From Vanilla planifolia (taxonomy: Eukaryota > Streptophyta > Magnoliopsida > Asparagales > Orchidaceae), in assembly GCA_023846275.1 (NCBI GenBank), contig CM043871.1:27620569-27684568 (forward strand): a DNA stretch of 64,000 bases, written 5' to 3'. The notes under the pieces are model-generated. The model did not search any database. It was not told where the DNA came from and worked only from the letters and a program-made list of their open reading frames with translations. A program made the position numbers and the translations under genes. This document shows positions 49,701-61,870 of this stretch, piece by piece. Each line of letters starts with the position of its first letter. Positions within the stretch are counted from its first letter, which is position 1.

Positions 49701-51728
49701 TCTATTATAGATGATGATGAAGCCCGGGCATTGATGGCTGCCACAGCTCTCAAATCCTGTGAAGAAAGCTTATTCAACATACAGAAACAGCAGGAAAGAT
49801 CTTCCGAAGAGGCTTGGCTAGAGTCTACAAGAATCAAGGATGCCAAACACAAAATAAAGGTTCTCAACGGCGAGAATTGCTCCCCAGAAAATGAAGAAAC
49901 TTATGACAGGGGAACAAACCTGACTGATGTTGGAAACTTCGGCTTGAAGAATGAGATGCTGAACCTGCATGCAATATGTGAGCAGGTTAACCAGCACTTC
50001 CAGCTGAACTCAGATGCATCAGTTGTGGACCTTGCAGAGAAGATTGATGGGCTAGTGGAGAAAGTTATTAGCTTGGAGGTAGCCATCTCGTCCCAAACGG
50101 CTCAGATACAGAACCTAAGGTCTGAGACCGATGAGCTACAAAAGCATCTTCGTGGCCTAGAACAGGATAAGGCAAATTTGATTGTCGATTCGAACAGCTT
50201 GAATGATAGGTTGAAGCAAGCAGAAGATGAGCTGCATAGAATTCAGGAACTTGAGAAAAGCATGAATGATGGGAGAGGACTCATTGAAACTCATTTTGTG
50301 GAGGCTTGTCACAGCCTTAATGATATCTCAGAAAAATTGCAGTCCCCCAGGTATAAAGAACAGGATGGCACTTCTGCAGATTCAAATGTTGGAAAAGAGG
50401 TGGAAAAGTTGGCAGGTGGTGAAGTTTTGGGGGCTCAAGAAGAGCCTGTTCAAGCAAAGCAACAAGATTTTCCTGTAGCTGAAGTTAAGCAGGTTCAATC
50501 ACTCCCTGAGAAGGACCCGTTTCAGATTCCAGATAAATCTCATGCAGAAAATTTTGAAGAAATGGCCTCAACGGCTTTGGGTGAGGGTGAACTTCATCAT
50601 AAAGGTGAAATTTCTGATTGGCAGCAGCTGTTGAATAATGAGCCTGAAGACAGATTGAAAATGCTGCTTTATGAATACACTTCGATTCTTCGTAATTACA
50701 AAGAAACAAAGAACAGGATGACCGAGATGGAGAAGAAGAACCAACAATATCACTTTGAGACGATGGAGCAGATTCAGGAGCTGAGGAGTGCAAATGCCGT
50801 AAAGGATCAGGAGATACGTGCCCTGAGAAGAAAACTGTTCTCTCACAACCCTTCCAAGGATACTGCAAACTCCAAAAAGGAAGACCATATACAAAACCAA
50901 GAAGAGAAAGGAAATTCCATACAAGTGATTACTGCCAAATTAGATTTTTCAACTGAGGTAGTTGACACCAAGGAGGAGCTGAAGCTGTGTCATATAACTG
51001 AGAAGAATACGACCTCGCCCACTGAGGAGAAATTCAGAGCTGAACTTGACTCTCTTCTTGAAGAGAACATCGACTTCTGGCTAAGGTTCAGCACTTCATA
51101 TCATCAAATTCAGAAATTCGATGCAAACTTCAAGGAGTTGGAATCCAACTTGCATAAGCTGAAGGACTCCGAGGAGGAAGGCTCGGCTTCTGCATCCCCA
51201 AACCAGTCCTCAAAACAGGAAAGTGCACCACTCGAGAAGAAGCTGCGTGGTCTCCACACCGAACTACAAGTCTGGCTGGAGCAGAATGGGCTACTGAAAG
51301 GAGAGCTCCTTAGCCGATTCATGTCCCTTTGCAACATCCAAGAGGAGATATCCAAGGTCTCCAGGGATAGCGAATGCGAGGATGCCAAATTCACTCCATA
51401 CCAAGCTGCAAAGTTCCAAGGTGAGCTGCACAACATGCAGCAGGAGAACAACAAGGTTGCCAAAGAGTTGCAGACAGGCTTGGATCATGTGAAGGCGCTT
51501 CAGTCAGAGGTCGCCAAGGTTTTGTCAAAGCTGAGGGAGAGCTTTGATCTCTCGGGATCAAAAGGACAACAGCAATACCAGAACTTCAGGCACTTGTCAA
51601 CGAAGTCTAAGGTTCCGCTGAGAACTTTCCTTTTTGGAGAGAAGAGGAAGAAGCCCTCCTTATTCTCATGCATTAGCCCAGCAATGCATAAGCAGTACCA
51701 CCACACTAAGTCCGGATTCCCTTCATGA
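43701..51728 (+). CDS. NET2: NETWORKED 2 / kinase-interacting protein 1-like actin-binding protein
   Basis: Two exons: 43701-43794 and 49120-51728. The donor CAAG|GTAAAG and acceptor CTCCTGCAG join in phase 1 and create one Asp codon, giving 900 codons, close to the usual 900-1000 for NET2/KIP1 proteins. The N-terminal NAB domain (residues about 8-90) has [16 protein letters not shown], then [14 protein letters not shown], then [16 protein letters not shown] and [12 protein letters not shown], which are diagnostic for the family. The domain binds F-actin. The rest (about 150-840) is mostly Glu/Lys/Leu-rich predicted coiled coil with an acidic linker around 400-500. Members link actin to membranes, and petunia KIP1 binds a pollen receptor kinase. 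The choice of NET2 over other NET classes rests on length and N-terminus. The intron splits the NAB domain after codon 31 and carries a retrotransposon. The reading frame is intact. Confidence 0.93.
45179..45426 (+). repeat. 5' LTR of the intronic Ty3 element
   Basis: It shares with 48788-49048 the blocks 'ATTGGATGGTAG(G/A)AGTCATAAA', 'CATAAC(A/G)AGTC', 'ACACAATTATAATTGCCTCTTCTA' (with changes) and 'TTTCAACTTCCTTGCTTGCTT'. The TG start and CA end are approximate. Confidence 0.8.
45840..48540 (+). pseudogene. broken gag-pol of the intronic Ty3 element
   Basis: Gag at about 45860-46200 gives '[20 protein letters not shown]' and then '[13 protein letters not shown]' and '[11 protein letters not shown]'. 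The zinc-knuckle region at about 46430-46560 gives 'HEKGPC' and '[17 protein letters not shown]'. Protease onset near 46640 gives '[10 protein letters not shown]'. RT onset near 47300-47460 gives '[18 protein letters not shown]' and 'QIKMADED'. Integrase at about 47770-48250 gives 'YWPNMRKI', '[14 protein letters not shown]' and 'NHQSPTIRW', then '[15 protein letters not shown]'. The pol end near 48440-48520 gives '[13 protein letters not shown]'. Core RT and RNase H are missing, and stops are frequent. Confidence 0.85.
46850..47170. other. GC-richer island inside the intronic Ty3 element
   Basis: It lies exactly where protease and N-terminal RT should be. It is rich in TGCA/CATGTGC words and CpG, unlike its surroundings, and contains a perfect 10-bp inverted repeat (ACCTACTGTG at 46906, CACAGTAGGT at 46931). 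Open frames on both strands (46859-47197 plus, 46820-47020 minus) are Cys/His-rich with no motif. It may be a nested insertion. Confidence 0.45.
48788..49048 (+). repeat. 3' LTR of the intronic Ty3 element, with several AG acceptor-like sites
   Basis: Partner of 45179-45426. Its last 100 bp are pyrimidine-rich and contain acceptor-like sites ending at 48997 (TTCTTAG), 49012 (TATTTCAG), 49033 (GTCTAG) and 49039 (GCTGCAG), close upstream of the NET2 acceptor at 49118-49119. Confidence 0.8.
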
Positions 51729-52150
51729 GCCCAGCAATGCAATTTGCGTATAATCTTCTGACTGCTCCATTTTTGAAGCACTGACTGAGGAAGTGAGTTC
51801 AAGCCAATTTTGTAAGCTAGATGGGTTTATCTATCATGTGGCTATTGAAGGTAGCAGTTGCAGCTTAATTATCTTTTCAAGGTGTTGGTCTTCTTGCTTC
51901 CTTCATTTGCACAAAAGGATGCCTGGAGCAATTTCTTGCATGGCAAGATATGACTCCTCATCATTTGCAAACGATTGTGCTCTTGGTTGCAGATTGCTTT
52001 GTATTATAGAAGATAAAACCTTTGTATATAACCATTGTGGTTTTGAGATTGCCTTTTTCTATAAATGATTAACACTGGCAAAGGGCAATAACAGGCAAAA
52101 ATCCCTACATTTTGTATCTTACATTGAAATTTTGTACTTTTTTGGAGGTT
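51729..52150 (+). other. NET2 3' untranslated region (approximate)
   Basis: The base composition of transcribed sequence continues for about 400 bp after the TGA at 51726-51728. It then gives way to very A+T-rich DNA. No canonical AATAAA stands out, so the end is a guess. Confidence 0.4.
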
Positions 52151-53480
52151 TATATAACTACCGAAGTGGCTTTGTTTTAACTCTAAGCTGATTTGATGTG
52201 CTTTATAAATTTATGCAAGTAGAAAAGTTTTTTTTTTTAATTAAGAGAGCATGTGATTTAGTAATATTATCATATAATATAACATTAATTAAAGATCTTA
52301 AGCATTTGATTTAATTATACGTCTAAATGATATTATAAAAATTATAATTTCTCTAAAAGCGATCACTCAAATTTGAGTTACTTCTATGTGTTAGTCGTCT
52401 TAATATGAAAATTATGAATAAAGTATTTTTTTAATAATATTAAAATTAAAAATAAAATAATATCAAAATAATCATAAGGAATGTATGATTAAGTATTATT
52501 TGATTGGTATTGATATCAAAATTATAATTTTCTTACTATTAATGTCATATAAAACTTACCATTTTTTATTCTTTATTTAATGTTATCTTGGTAGTTTTTT
52601 ATTTTGATTTTAAGCACAAACATTATTGATATTTACATGCTAGTAAAATTTAAGTAATATCAATATTATTTTTTAATGATAAAAGTATAATTCTTAATGA
52701 TTTTATTCAAACAAAGAAGCATTTCATTTAATGACATTGTCATGAATATAATGTTAAATATATTAACTATTTAGTTTGATGAAATTACTAAATAATATTA
52801 TTAAAAGTTACAATTTTGTCACTCTTAAATAATATTAAAATATCACTTAGTAGCATCTATATCTTAATCATCTTGATACTAAAATAAGGATAAAAGACTA
52901 TTTAGACAACTTTAAATTAAATAGCAAAAAAATATTATGAAATTTTTTATAATACTTATACTTATATATTATTAAATGTTATTATTATCTAAATAACGTT
53001 TAATCAATGATCTCTTAATATATTTTATATTACATGAAAACTTTGTTAAATCAAATAATTATATGATATTGACTTCTAAATAATATTATAATTTAAATAT
53101 TAATAATATTTAAATTAGATTTAACTATACATCTTCTTAATTAATTTCAAAAAGTGACATAATTAATATCTATAAAACTTCTCAATAGAAAAAAAAACTA
53201 ATTTTTATTAAGTTATTTGTATAACAAAGAAATAAATAAGAGATTGTTTTTTGATTGAATGGTAAAAAATTATTGAAAAAATATTTTTAAAGAAATGGAT
53301 TTTATATCAAAAATTCTGAAAATAATAAAAAAAAATTTTGATGTTTTTGAAAAAAAAAAAGATTTTTGGCATGTTTATTTTCGTCTTTGTATAATTTTTT
53401 TTGTCTAGATGCCGATGTTTTCTGTCCTTTTCTATTTAAATAACTTATCAACTTTAAAGCACTAAAACAATTTTTAATAA
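52151..53480. other. A+T-rich intergenic spacer
   Basis: Nothing recognised apart from A/T homopolymer runs. It separates NET2 from the next plus-strand promoter. Confidence 0.5.
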
Positions 53481-53732
53481 TTTTTTCCGTAAAAGAATGC
53501 GTTCTTTTATTAAATGCGGCCGAACTAATCCTCACATTTTCTTCGAGGCGAAGGATACGGTGTCGGTTGGGATTCATAGGACGAGGATTTTGAGTCATCT
53601 CTGTCGTCCGTTAACTTTGGGTGGCAGTATTTATTTCGGCAAGATTATGAAACCCATGACGGTGATGGCATTGTACCATATAACGTTGGATGGGATCCAA
53701 AACATCAGAAGCAAAAAACTAGTTTGTGCTGC

Positions 53733-53740
53733 TATAAAAG
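53733..53740 (+). promoter_or_regulatory. TATA box (TATAAAAG) of a plus-strand promoter
   Basis: GCTATAAAAGC stands in a locally GC-richer 300-bp region that follows a long A+T-rich spacer. It is about 30 bp upstream of a short leader ending in a strong splice donor at 53803/53804. It is a well-formed plant TATA box. Confidence 0.6.
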
Positions 53741-53762
53741 CACCAAGCATCAAAAGCAACGC

Positions 53763-53803
53763 TCCGCCATTCAATTGATCCAAGAAACTTACTGCAAGTG
53801 CAG
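53763..53803 (+). other. candidate non-coding first exon of the A3-like gene
   Basis: It starts about 30 bp after the TATA box and ends at AGTGCAG|GTACCT. It has no ATG. The next convincing plus-strand acceptor with a coding exon is CTCCACAG at 63655, giving a proposed leader intron of 9,852 bp. The flanks of that interval (53.8-55.7 kb and 61.9-63.6 kb) are T-rich as expected of plant introns. The pairing is inference and the start is estimated from TATA spacing. Confidence 0.42.
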
Positions 53804-54838
53804 GTACCTTTCACCACGTCGTCTTTTTGGAATAATTTTTCTGTTTCGTTTTATATTCGAGAAATCTTTCTTACGGTTTTATTTTCTCAATCCCTAAGAA
53901 CAAAGTTTGCAATCCGGTGTTTATTTTCGTGTTATTGTCTGCTTGTTAACGTGTGCTATAGTTGGATAGAATTTCATGGATCACTTTTCTGAATGTCTCA
54001 GTTAAATGTTGTAGGGGTAGAGCTCTGGAATAACAAATAGGATCAACATTGCTAAGGATTTGATCGACCAGGTTTTGGAACGTTCCTTTGCTATTGTAAT
54101 TATTTGGTTACCAATCTGGAAACTAATTTTGAAAACTTGCTATAAAATTAAATAGTAAAATTTTGTAATTAGAAAAAACTATTACTATGACTTGTTTGTT
54201 GTTTTATTGTGCTGGGATCAAAGAAAAACACTACGAATTTTTGTCTGTCCTTAATGGACATAAAATATTCGAGTGCAGTTTTAGTTGTTCTTTTTTTAAC
54301 ATATTGCATAAAGCAACTTGTTTATTTTTTGTTATCTGACATCCAAAATTCTATATAAATCAATCTAAACTGTTATAGGTTGTATATGATTCATACATGC
54401 ATTCAAATTTTATATAATTACCTTATTGTATAAATATTCCTAAGTTCTTGTAAACATGTTTGAAGTTCTATGTCATGCTAACAAACCTAAATTAGATTGT
54501 GTTGTCACTAAAAATATGATATTCAATCATTTTTTCTTTTTATTTCAGTTTCGTGGTTTATGAATGTTTGAAACATTTTTAATTAACTAGCGAACTAGAT
54601 TTAAATATGCTCTTCCTCAAATGCAAGAACTATCACATTGATTTGTAAGATATCCTTGTTTTGATGTGTACTGGCGATGTATCCATTTTTAGTTCTATGC
54701 CAAGTTCATAATATGTTTTGTTGCATATGAATTATGGAGAGAATGCACGACTATCAAGTTATTTGGTGCTTGTGGCCATGCTTGCTGACTTTACCAAACA
54801 AAAATTAACTCCACATATCATGATAAAATTGGGGGAAG

Positions 54839-55070
54839 TATGTTGATGATGGTAGTTATAGTGCTGTGTAGGGTGTAATCAGGCATCATAAGTCACTGTT
54901 GTTCATGTCTCATTAATCAAAATCGTGATATAACAGGTTTTTAAGGCAATGAATTATGTTGATGATGGCAATTATGGTGCTTTGTTGAGTGTAATCAGGC
55001 ATCATAAGTCATTGTATTGCTATTCTTACTAATCAAAATTATGATATAACATGTTTTTAAGGAAAGAAAA
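54839..55070. repeat. 116-bp tandem duplication
   Basis: Copies start TATGTTGATGATGG at 54839 and 54955. They share 'GTGTAATCAGGCATCATAAG' and 'ATATAACA(G/T)GTTTTTAAGG'. The divergence is low enough for easy alignment. Confidence 0.88.
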
Positions 55071-56599
55071 GGAAGAATGCACAATTAACAAAGTAGGCTT
55101 AAATATTTGAAAGGGTTGATATTTGCAATGATGCAATCTAGGATTAAATTTCTTATATTTCCCAAGTGCTTGATGAATTATCAAAATTAACAATCTTTGG
55201 CACTTCCTATTAGTATTCAGTGATTTTGAGATAGGAATGCCTTCATTTTAAGCTTCTCATAATTCTCAATGTTTTATTATGCAATTAGGATCCACATAAT
55301 AATCTTAACTTAGAAATGCTCATAGCTTTTTCTTGTTTATTGAATACATTAAGTACTTGTTTTTTTTTCAAATATGTAGCAGATTTGTGCAAGGGATATA
55401 ACGTAGTTCATGTCATTCTTAATTTGATTTACACTATTAAATATTTTTTTAAAGCTTCCCCAATATGTATTTTATTCCCAAGATAAAGTTCATAATTAAT
55501 AGCATCATGGAATATCCAACAATATTTTGTTTTATTGTTTACAAGGTGTGACCCACAAGATTATGCTCCTTACTAGAGAACTCTTCACAATACTTATTTA
55601 GTCAGGGATATATTTTATGTGATGGAGTGAGTGAGAACCTAGCTATGATTGAGGAAGTGGTGAGAGCATTTGTTAGAACAAGCACGCCAAATGGGACCTT
55701 TGATGTAGAGAAGATTGCTTTGGATGAGATGAGACCATGCGATGCAGGATGATATGCTTAAACCTATATTTGGTTTATAGATGATAGAAAAAATATTTAG
55801 ATTGAAGCAATATATCTATATAAGGGTTTATCCAAGGTACTTTAATTTTGGATCAGAAAATTCAAAGTGCACCAGGCAGGTAAAATTTTTTCTAAAAGTT
55901 AAAGACTTGCAAAAAATTTTTAACACGAGAGATCTCAATCCAAAATGAGTGAGGTTTAGTAACCCACACCCAATATAATCAAGTTATTGGTAAAGTGATA
56001 AGATACACACAATTGAAGTTATTAGAATACAGATAAAGAAATTTACAGATTTCATTGCATAAACTAGAGAATTGGATACTGTGATTAATCCATCCAAAAT
56101 ACAAAATATAGAATAGTATAGTTAAGCGCTTTCTTGGTGACTTGGCATTTTTTATTTTGTAGATGCTGGATAATGGGCAATGATCTCCCCTTTTGAGCTT
56201 CTCGATTGCCTTACCAAAGCACCTCTGGAATCACATCATCGAATTAATCGGACATGACATACTTGTATCAAATAAGATTAGCGGCAGCATATTGTTAATT
56301 CATTTGAAATTTTATTACTTATAACAGCACGATTATCCCTATTTATAGAGACCTTAAGAGTAGAACAGTAATTTGCTTAGTCTAAGAATAAGACAAGAGA
56401 TTTAAAAATATTAAGAATCATATTTGGAATTCTAAAGGATATTTAAATATTTCAAAAGTCATCATAAATTACGAAAAAATATTTTGAATTTTGTCTAAAA
56501 TAAGCTTGAAAAGCTACAAAATTAAATGCAATAAATAGTTCTCAAACAGCCCAAGCCGTGAGGCGGCAGGAGGGGAGGTGCAGCCACACCTTAGGTTCG

Positions 56600-56760
56600 T
56601 TTTGTGAGTTGACGTGGGTTGACTGGTCAGTCTGGGTTCACGGGTCGACGTGGGTTCACGGGTCGACGTGGGTTGTCGGGTTGGCGTTGGTCAAGTTGTG
56701 TTGGTTGATGGGTCGGCTTGGGTCGAGTGGGCTGAGTGGGTCGGTGTAGGCTAAGTGAGA
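56600..56760. repeat. 18-bp minisatellite (TGGGTTCACGGGTCGACG)
   Basis: Two identical units start at 56633 and 56651, followed by a diverged unit at 56669 (TGGGTTGTCGGGTTGGCG) and further degenerate GGGT/TCG-rich units on both sides, all in a G-rich plus strand. The minus-strand frame reads as repeated Pro/Arg/Thr words and is unlikely to be a gene. Confidence 0.85.
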
Positions 56761-58699
56761 GGAATGGGTCATGGGAGGCGTGGCGGCGAAAATGGCAACA
56801 ACAGTGACAACAATAGCGGACGATGGTTGGTGGCGAAAACAACACAAAAACTCTATTTAAAGTCAAAATGGACCAAATTTTGTATCAGCGGAACTACAAA
56901 ATTTTTGTGGGGATGTCATTGATTGAATTTTGAGCTAGAAATATTTGTCTCAAAATAAAATGTAGATACAAATAACTTAAATAATTAATAGAAAAAATAA
57001 ACTGAAATGTGGTATAAACAAATGGTTAGTTATAATTGACTATCACAACGACAATGATAATAGAGACTAATGAAAAGTAGAGGATCCAATTCTGGCACGG
57101 TTTCGAGTTCAAGTAAGACTATTACACCTCTAAGTGGAATCTCTGCATGATGTATATGACATTATTGCATCATCATTTTTGCAAGTGGTCATCAATTGAG
57201 TGTTCATTGATGAAACTTAAGGTAGTTAATGGATAGTTGAATGTGTTCTATTGAACAACAAAAAGAGGAGCCAAATAGCCAACCTTTGAACTTTGTTTGG
57301 GTTGGAGAGTAATTGATGATGAAGAAATCTAAAAAGGCATGATTGCTTAACCTTGTTGTTTCTTTTTGAATTGAGATGAAGGTGCCTTAATTTGGGGAGA
57401 ATTATAAGAGGAGAATCAAGGTGATAATTAAGTAAATTTTTGATGAAATTGACGAGTAAATCAAGTGAAAAATTAATGCATATGTTAGGAGATTTCTCTC
57501 TTATTTGATTTGTAAATTCCTGAGAAAGAGACTTGAGTTTAATGAAATAAAAAAGAACATGTCAAATTCAAGATGTCCAAAATTTTTTTTCTTTACCATT
57601 CTTTCATTTCTTTTTGTTGTCTTCTTGGATATCGTTAAGCTAGGGATGGCCTAAGCAGTTGTTAGCCATTGATATTGGTGAGCACCTTTGCTTATGACTA
57701 ATGTTGAGATATGTCTCTCTAATAGTATTTATTTTAGTGATTAAAAAAAGTATTAGCATAATATAGTAGGAATTGCAAAATAAGTTTTTTTTGTTGGGGA
57801 GGGGAGAAGTGTTTAGATATATTTTGTTTTTGAGAAAAATAAATTTAAACTTATTCAGTTTCCCAAAACAATCTTGGTTCTCCAAAAGTTTAAGAGAAAT
57901 AAAGATATATGTTATACATTTTTTGTACATTCAAATGCAAATTGAGTTGTTGTTAATTAAATCTACTTAAGAATGACTCCATTTCGTCCTCCTCTTGGCA
58001 TCTATTTTTAGAATTAGCATATTTGTTCTTCTAGTGATTGTTATTTCTCCTAAGTCATAATAGTGATCTTCTTTTAATGAAATTTGGCTTTAACCTATAT
58101 TTAAATATTCGTTATTAAGCAAAGTAAAAAACAACCCTTTTGATGTGTGGCAAACACCAAAAACTAGAGGAGCACACCCCTTCTTACCATGGCAAGTAAA
58201 CAAAAAAGCCCTCAATGTTATGTGACTAGGTCACCACCCTTTATGGTGAATCCTTGAAGTCAAACCAAGGTCGAAGATATGATACCAATCCTATTAAAAG
58301 TTTACATGCTCCAATGAGTGTGTCTAAGGATTTGGTAGCTTGTGGAGGAAGATGAGCCCCAAATGATCAATTATTTAAGAGGTGGCCCAACTAAATTGAT
58401 GTGAAAATATATGCTCAGATCATGGATTGCAATAAGAGTAGATGATTTGGAAATTAAGGCGTCATTGATACGGTGTATCTTGAGGGAGGCAAACTCCGAT
58501 ATTTAAAGAACGCTAAGATCATGAGCACAAAGTTCCTTTGAGGCATGCTTCTACAGTTGTATGTGAGCTTTAAATTGTGGGGGTCACTCCCTTTCTTAAA
58601 GGTTGGCCAAGGCTCTATATTAATAAGTCTTAAGGTGGGTTAACCAAGTACTTATCAAACGAGATAATACAAAAAGCAATAGATAAGTCATTCTCTTAA

Positions 58700-61600
58700 C
58701 TCATGTAAAATCAAAAGATATAACAAAATCTGCCATTCGATTAATAGCAACATTGCCTTCTTTAAAAACGTCAAAAATCTTGAATCTCGCAAATGACTGA
58801 ATAGCCAAGGATGCGTGTAGGAGGTGTTGATTAATATCTTTACCAACTAGAGAGTGGATGAGGTGGTTTTTAATTGCAAATGAGTTCCATTCTAATTAGA
58901 TTTTGCAAGAAAAATCAAAGCATTTGGACACCAACTTAATCATCGCAAGGATGTCACGTTTCTCCATAACTAATATAGCAGTGGAGAATCCCCCATGCAG
59001 ACGACAAAAAGTAACTAATTGTCCGAGTCTGAAGTGACAATGATCCTAACCCCACCATCTATCACTCAAGCAGTGTCGCAATTGGCCTTAATCCAGTTAG
59101 GCCAAGGGGTCAGCTACTGAGGGGGTGAGAGTGAAATTGGGTGATCATGGCCTAAGTAGTCTCAGTGATCCAATCTAAGAGAGTTCAATGTCTCAAAGAT
59201 TAAGTGATGTAGTGAATTAAAATGGATGGTCCCATACATTTTAATCAATGGAAGTTTGCAGTTTTTTTTACACCAGAAGAAGTATAAGGTTGTAGCTTCA
59301 ATGATCACTATTATGTCTTGTCAATCCCTGGGGGGTTGTCCTTAAAATCATTGTATAATAGAATCCAAAGTATTGAGTTGAGAACCAAGGGTGTGTTGAA
59401 GAATGTTGGAGAGAATTTGTCGCATTGTCGTGAAATTGGCTAAAGAGTTGTCAACACTTTCAATGAAAGCGCAATCCCATGGGTAGAGTCACACATGCAT
59501 TGGGAGGGTGTCATTATAAATGTGCTTGAAAAAACTTTTCATGTGGAAATTCAATGCCAAGGATAACATTACTTGGCCCAAGGAGTATGGAGGTTTGGAA
59601 ATTCATTAGTTGAAATCTTGGTAGATTCTTTGGTGGCTTGGTAGGCTTAGATTTTACTTGATAATGACAAGGCTCTTTGGGTGTGCACCCCTCAGGCCAA
59701 ATACTGCTACTGTCTATAATCTTAACCTCTGGCATGGGGACTTAACTTAGAAATTGCGTTGTCTTATTATTAACGAACCCAAAATATTATCAAGGAAATT
59801 GCTTTGTTTCACTAGCAATTTTGCTACGAAAATTCTATCTAGCTGGTGACTTGTTGGCCAAAGCTACTTTCTTTTTTCTTGTGAGTTTGAGGTATACCTT
59901 TGTTGCACAATCTTCACCCTTTTTTTCTTGTTGATCATATGTATGAACCTCCATAAGCTCTTTTAATTGAGACAGTTGCATCTTTTACAGAAAAAATTGC
60001 ATGTGTGGCTGCTTGCATAGCTTCCACGTCTAGGTGCCGTAGAGCATGTGTAGAGTGCTAAGGTCCAGGCAACAAGAGTAAGGACTTGCACAATTAGGCT
60101 TATCAAACTCAAAATATTGCCACGTGAGGCCATCACTCGTGGCATGCGTTTCGCATTGGTTGTGCTAAATTTGACATATTAGATTAGCACCAAATAAAGC
60201 CTAGAAAGTGTGCGAGTCTAAATTATCCGAGGCATCCACCAGACCATATGGGGATTGTAGAGGGTTTAAGTCTATATTGATAAATGTTGGCCATGACTAT
60301 AGGTCTCCTAGCCCAATCTAATTTTAGAATAAGGATATTGGAACCATGATCAATGAACTAGAGAGTTTTTTATTGTGCCAAATCCTTAGCCATGCGAAGT
60401 GGCTTCCATATAAAAGAGTTGTCACAATGGGCACAAAACATAGGGGATTGGCTCTTCTATTTGGCCTATAGTGTGTAGATCTAAAGGGAGTTCTCATAAG
60501 CGAAAACCACCAAATAAGATAGGCATATGAACCTATGAATGCCTGCCACACCCATGTCCTTAGGTTTGACAATAGTGCCTCAATCAACAGAATGCCAAGT
60601 GTAGTAGAAGTGGGTACCTTCCAAGATAAATGCTTGGTGATTCTTTTAATTTCTATGAGGACCCTTCTAGGAACTAAAGTGTGGGGCATGCGGTATATTA
60701 GAATTGCCTAGTTGTGGACCCATAAGAGAAGACAATTCCCCGAAATGAAGAGATTGTTGAAGAGGTATCGAGAACGTAAAAGAGCACATCATTTGCAAAT
60801 AAGAGGTGAGTGTTTATAGGTGCTTAATTACATACTCAAATACTCACCTTGGCTCCCTAGGCTTGATGATGCTGAATTTGGAGTGGAAGGTACTTCAAAT
60901 AAATGATAAAGATGTAAAGAAATAGAGGGCATTTCTCAAAAAGTTTGCAAGGCCCAATAATTGAATTGAGATGCTTCCCATTACAAAAGATATAGTACTT
61001 GGGTTTCTCAACATAGGACATAACATAAGGGCACCAGATTAACTAAGAAGCCCATGCAACAAAGCATAGCAAAAAGGAAGTCCTAGTGGATGTGATCGTA
61101 TGCTTGTTCCATATCAACTTTGATGGTTATGAGACCTTCTGTCAACAAAGAAGCAGAAAAGTTTTGTGATCTCCTGGGCCATGAGAACATTATCAAAGAT
61201 AGACCAGCCCTTTACAAAAGCCCTCGTTTAGGGGAGATGAGATTAGGGAGAATGTACTGTAGTATGGGGACCACAACTTTTATCACAATCTTGTATATAG
61301 TATTGTAAAGGCTAATAGGGTATAATTGAGAAGGAGATGATGCTCCTCTGACCTTGGAAATGAGACCCACAAGTCTTTGTTGCCATTGAGTCAGCATATG
61401 GGCATTGGCAATGACTTAACCACATTTGGCACATTGGTCTAAGTTATGTCCCATAAGCCTTTGAAAAAGAAGCAATGATACCATTAACACCCGGAGCATG
61501 GTTTTCCCAATGACCACATAACACTTTGAATTTCAGCATTGGTGATGGGGGCAGCCAACATTGCCACCTTGGTTCGCTTCAGCAGCTTGCATGGTGTAGG

Positions 61601-61870
61601 GATTTCACAAGAAGAAGTATGCTGCGCTGATGACCATTTCTAGTTAAAGAAATTATGCAAAATTATAAAAATTTATATATGGGAAGTTTCCTCGAGACCA
61701 TGGGATTGGTAAGCCAGTGGATGCAGTTTTCTCAATGCCGAGCCGTTGTGGTGGCATGGAAAAAATTGGTTTTGCGGTCCACAAGCTGAGCCTATTTTGA
61801 CGTTGCCTTAAGAAAGTGCTCATAGTACAAATGCCTTGTGGCATTCTTAGGTGGGATTGCAACCTTTGCA
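58700..61870 (-). mobile_element. degenerate L1-type LINE (reverse transcriptase and RNase H), antisense to the A3-like gene
   Basis: Minus-strand translation, moving from high to low coordinates, gives 'DRKTNFFHATTTAR' (about 61770), 'HAPGVNGIIASF' (about 61500) and 'LYPISLYNTIYKIV' with 'LPNLISPK' (about 61230-61340). It continues with 'VDMEQAYDHIH' (about 61100) and a 121-codon frame at 60689-60324 in the region after the RT core. It ends with an RNase H-like stretch, 'LLFVVCMGDSPLL' (about 59000) and 'FKEGNVAINRMADF' (about 58730). This is the order in plant L1 ORF2. The N-terminal endonuclease was not found. Stops and shifts show it is dead, and no poly(A) tail was identified. Confidence 0.82.

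Larger units (their letters stand above)
53804..58690 (+). other. proposed leader intron of the A3-like gene, left part
   Basis: T-rich sequence to about 55.7 kb contains a 116-bp tandem duplication. From about 55.78 to 57.1 kb the composition changes, and an 18-bp minisatellite lies in it (about 56600-56760), probably within an insertion whose ends I cannot set. About 57.1-58.7 kb has no recognised coding content. Confidence 0.4.

Noticed and set aside
49228..51802. Many open frames on both strands inside the NET2 second exon
   Set aside because: They overlap the long conserved NET2 frame. They have no motifs and exist because the exon is long and less A+T-rich.
56627..56866. Pro/Arg/Thr-rich minus-strand frame considered as a hypothetical protein
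   Set aside because: Its repetitive part is the 18-bp minisatellite read in frame. There is no start context or promoter.
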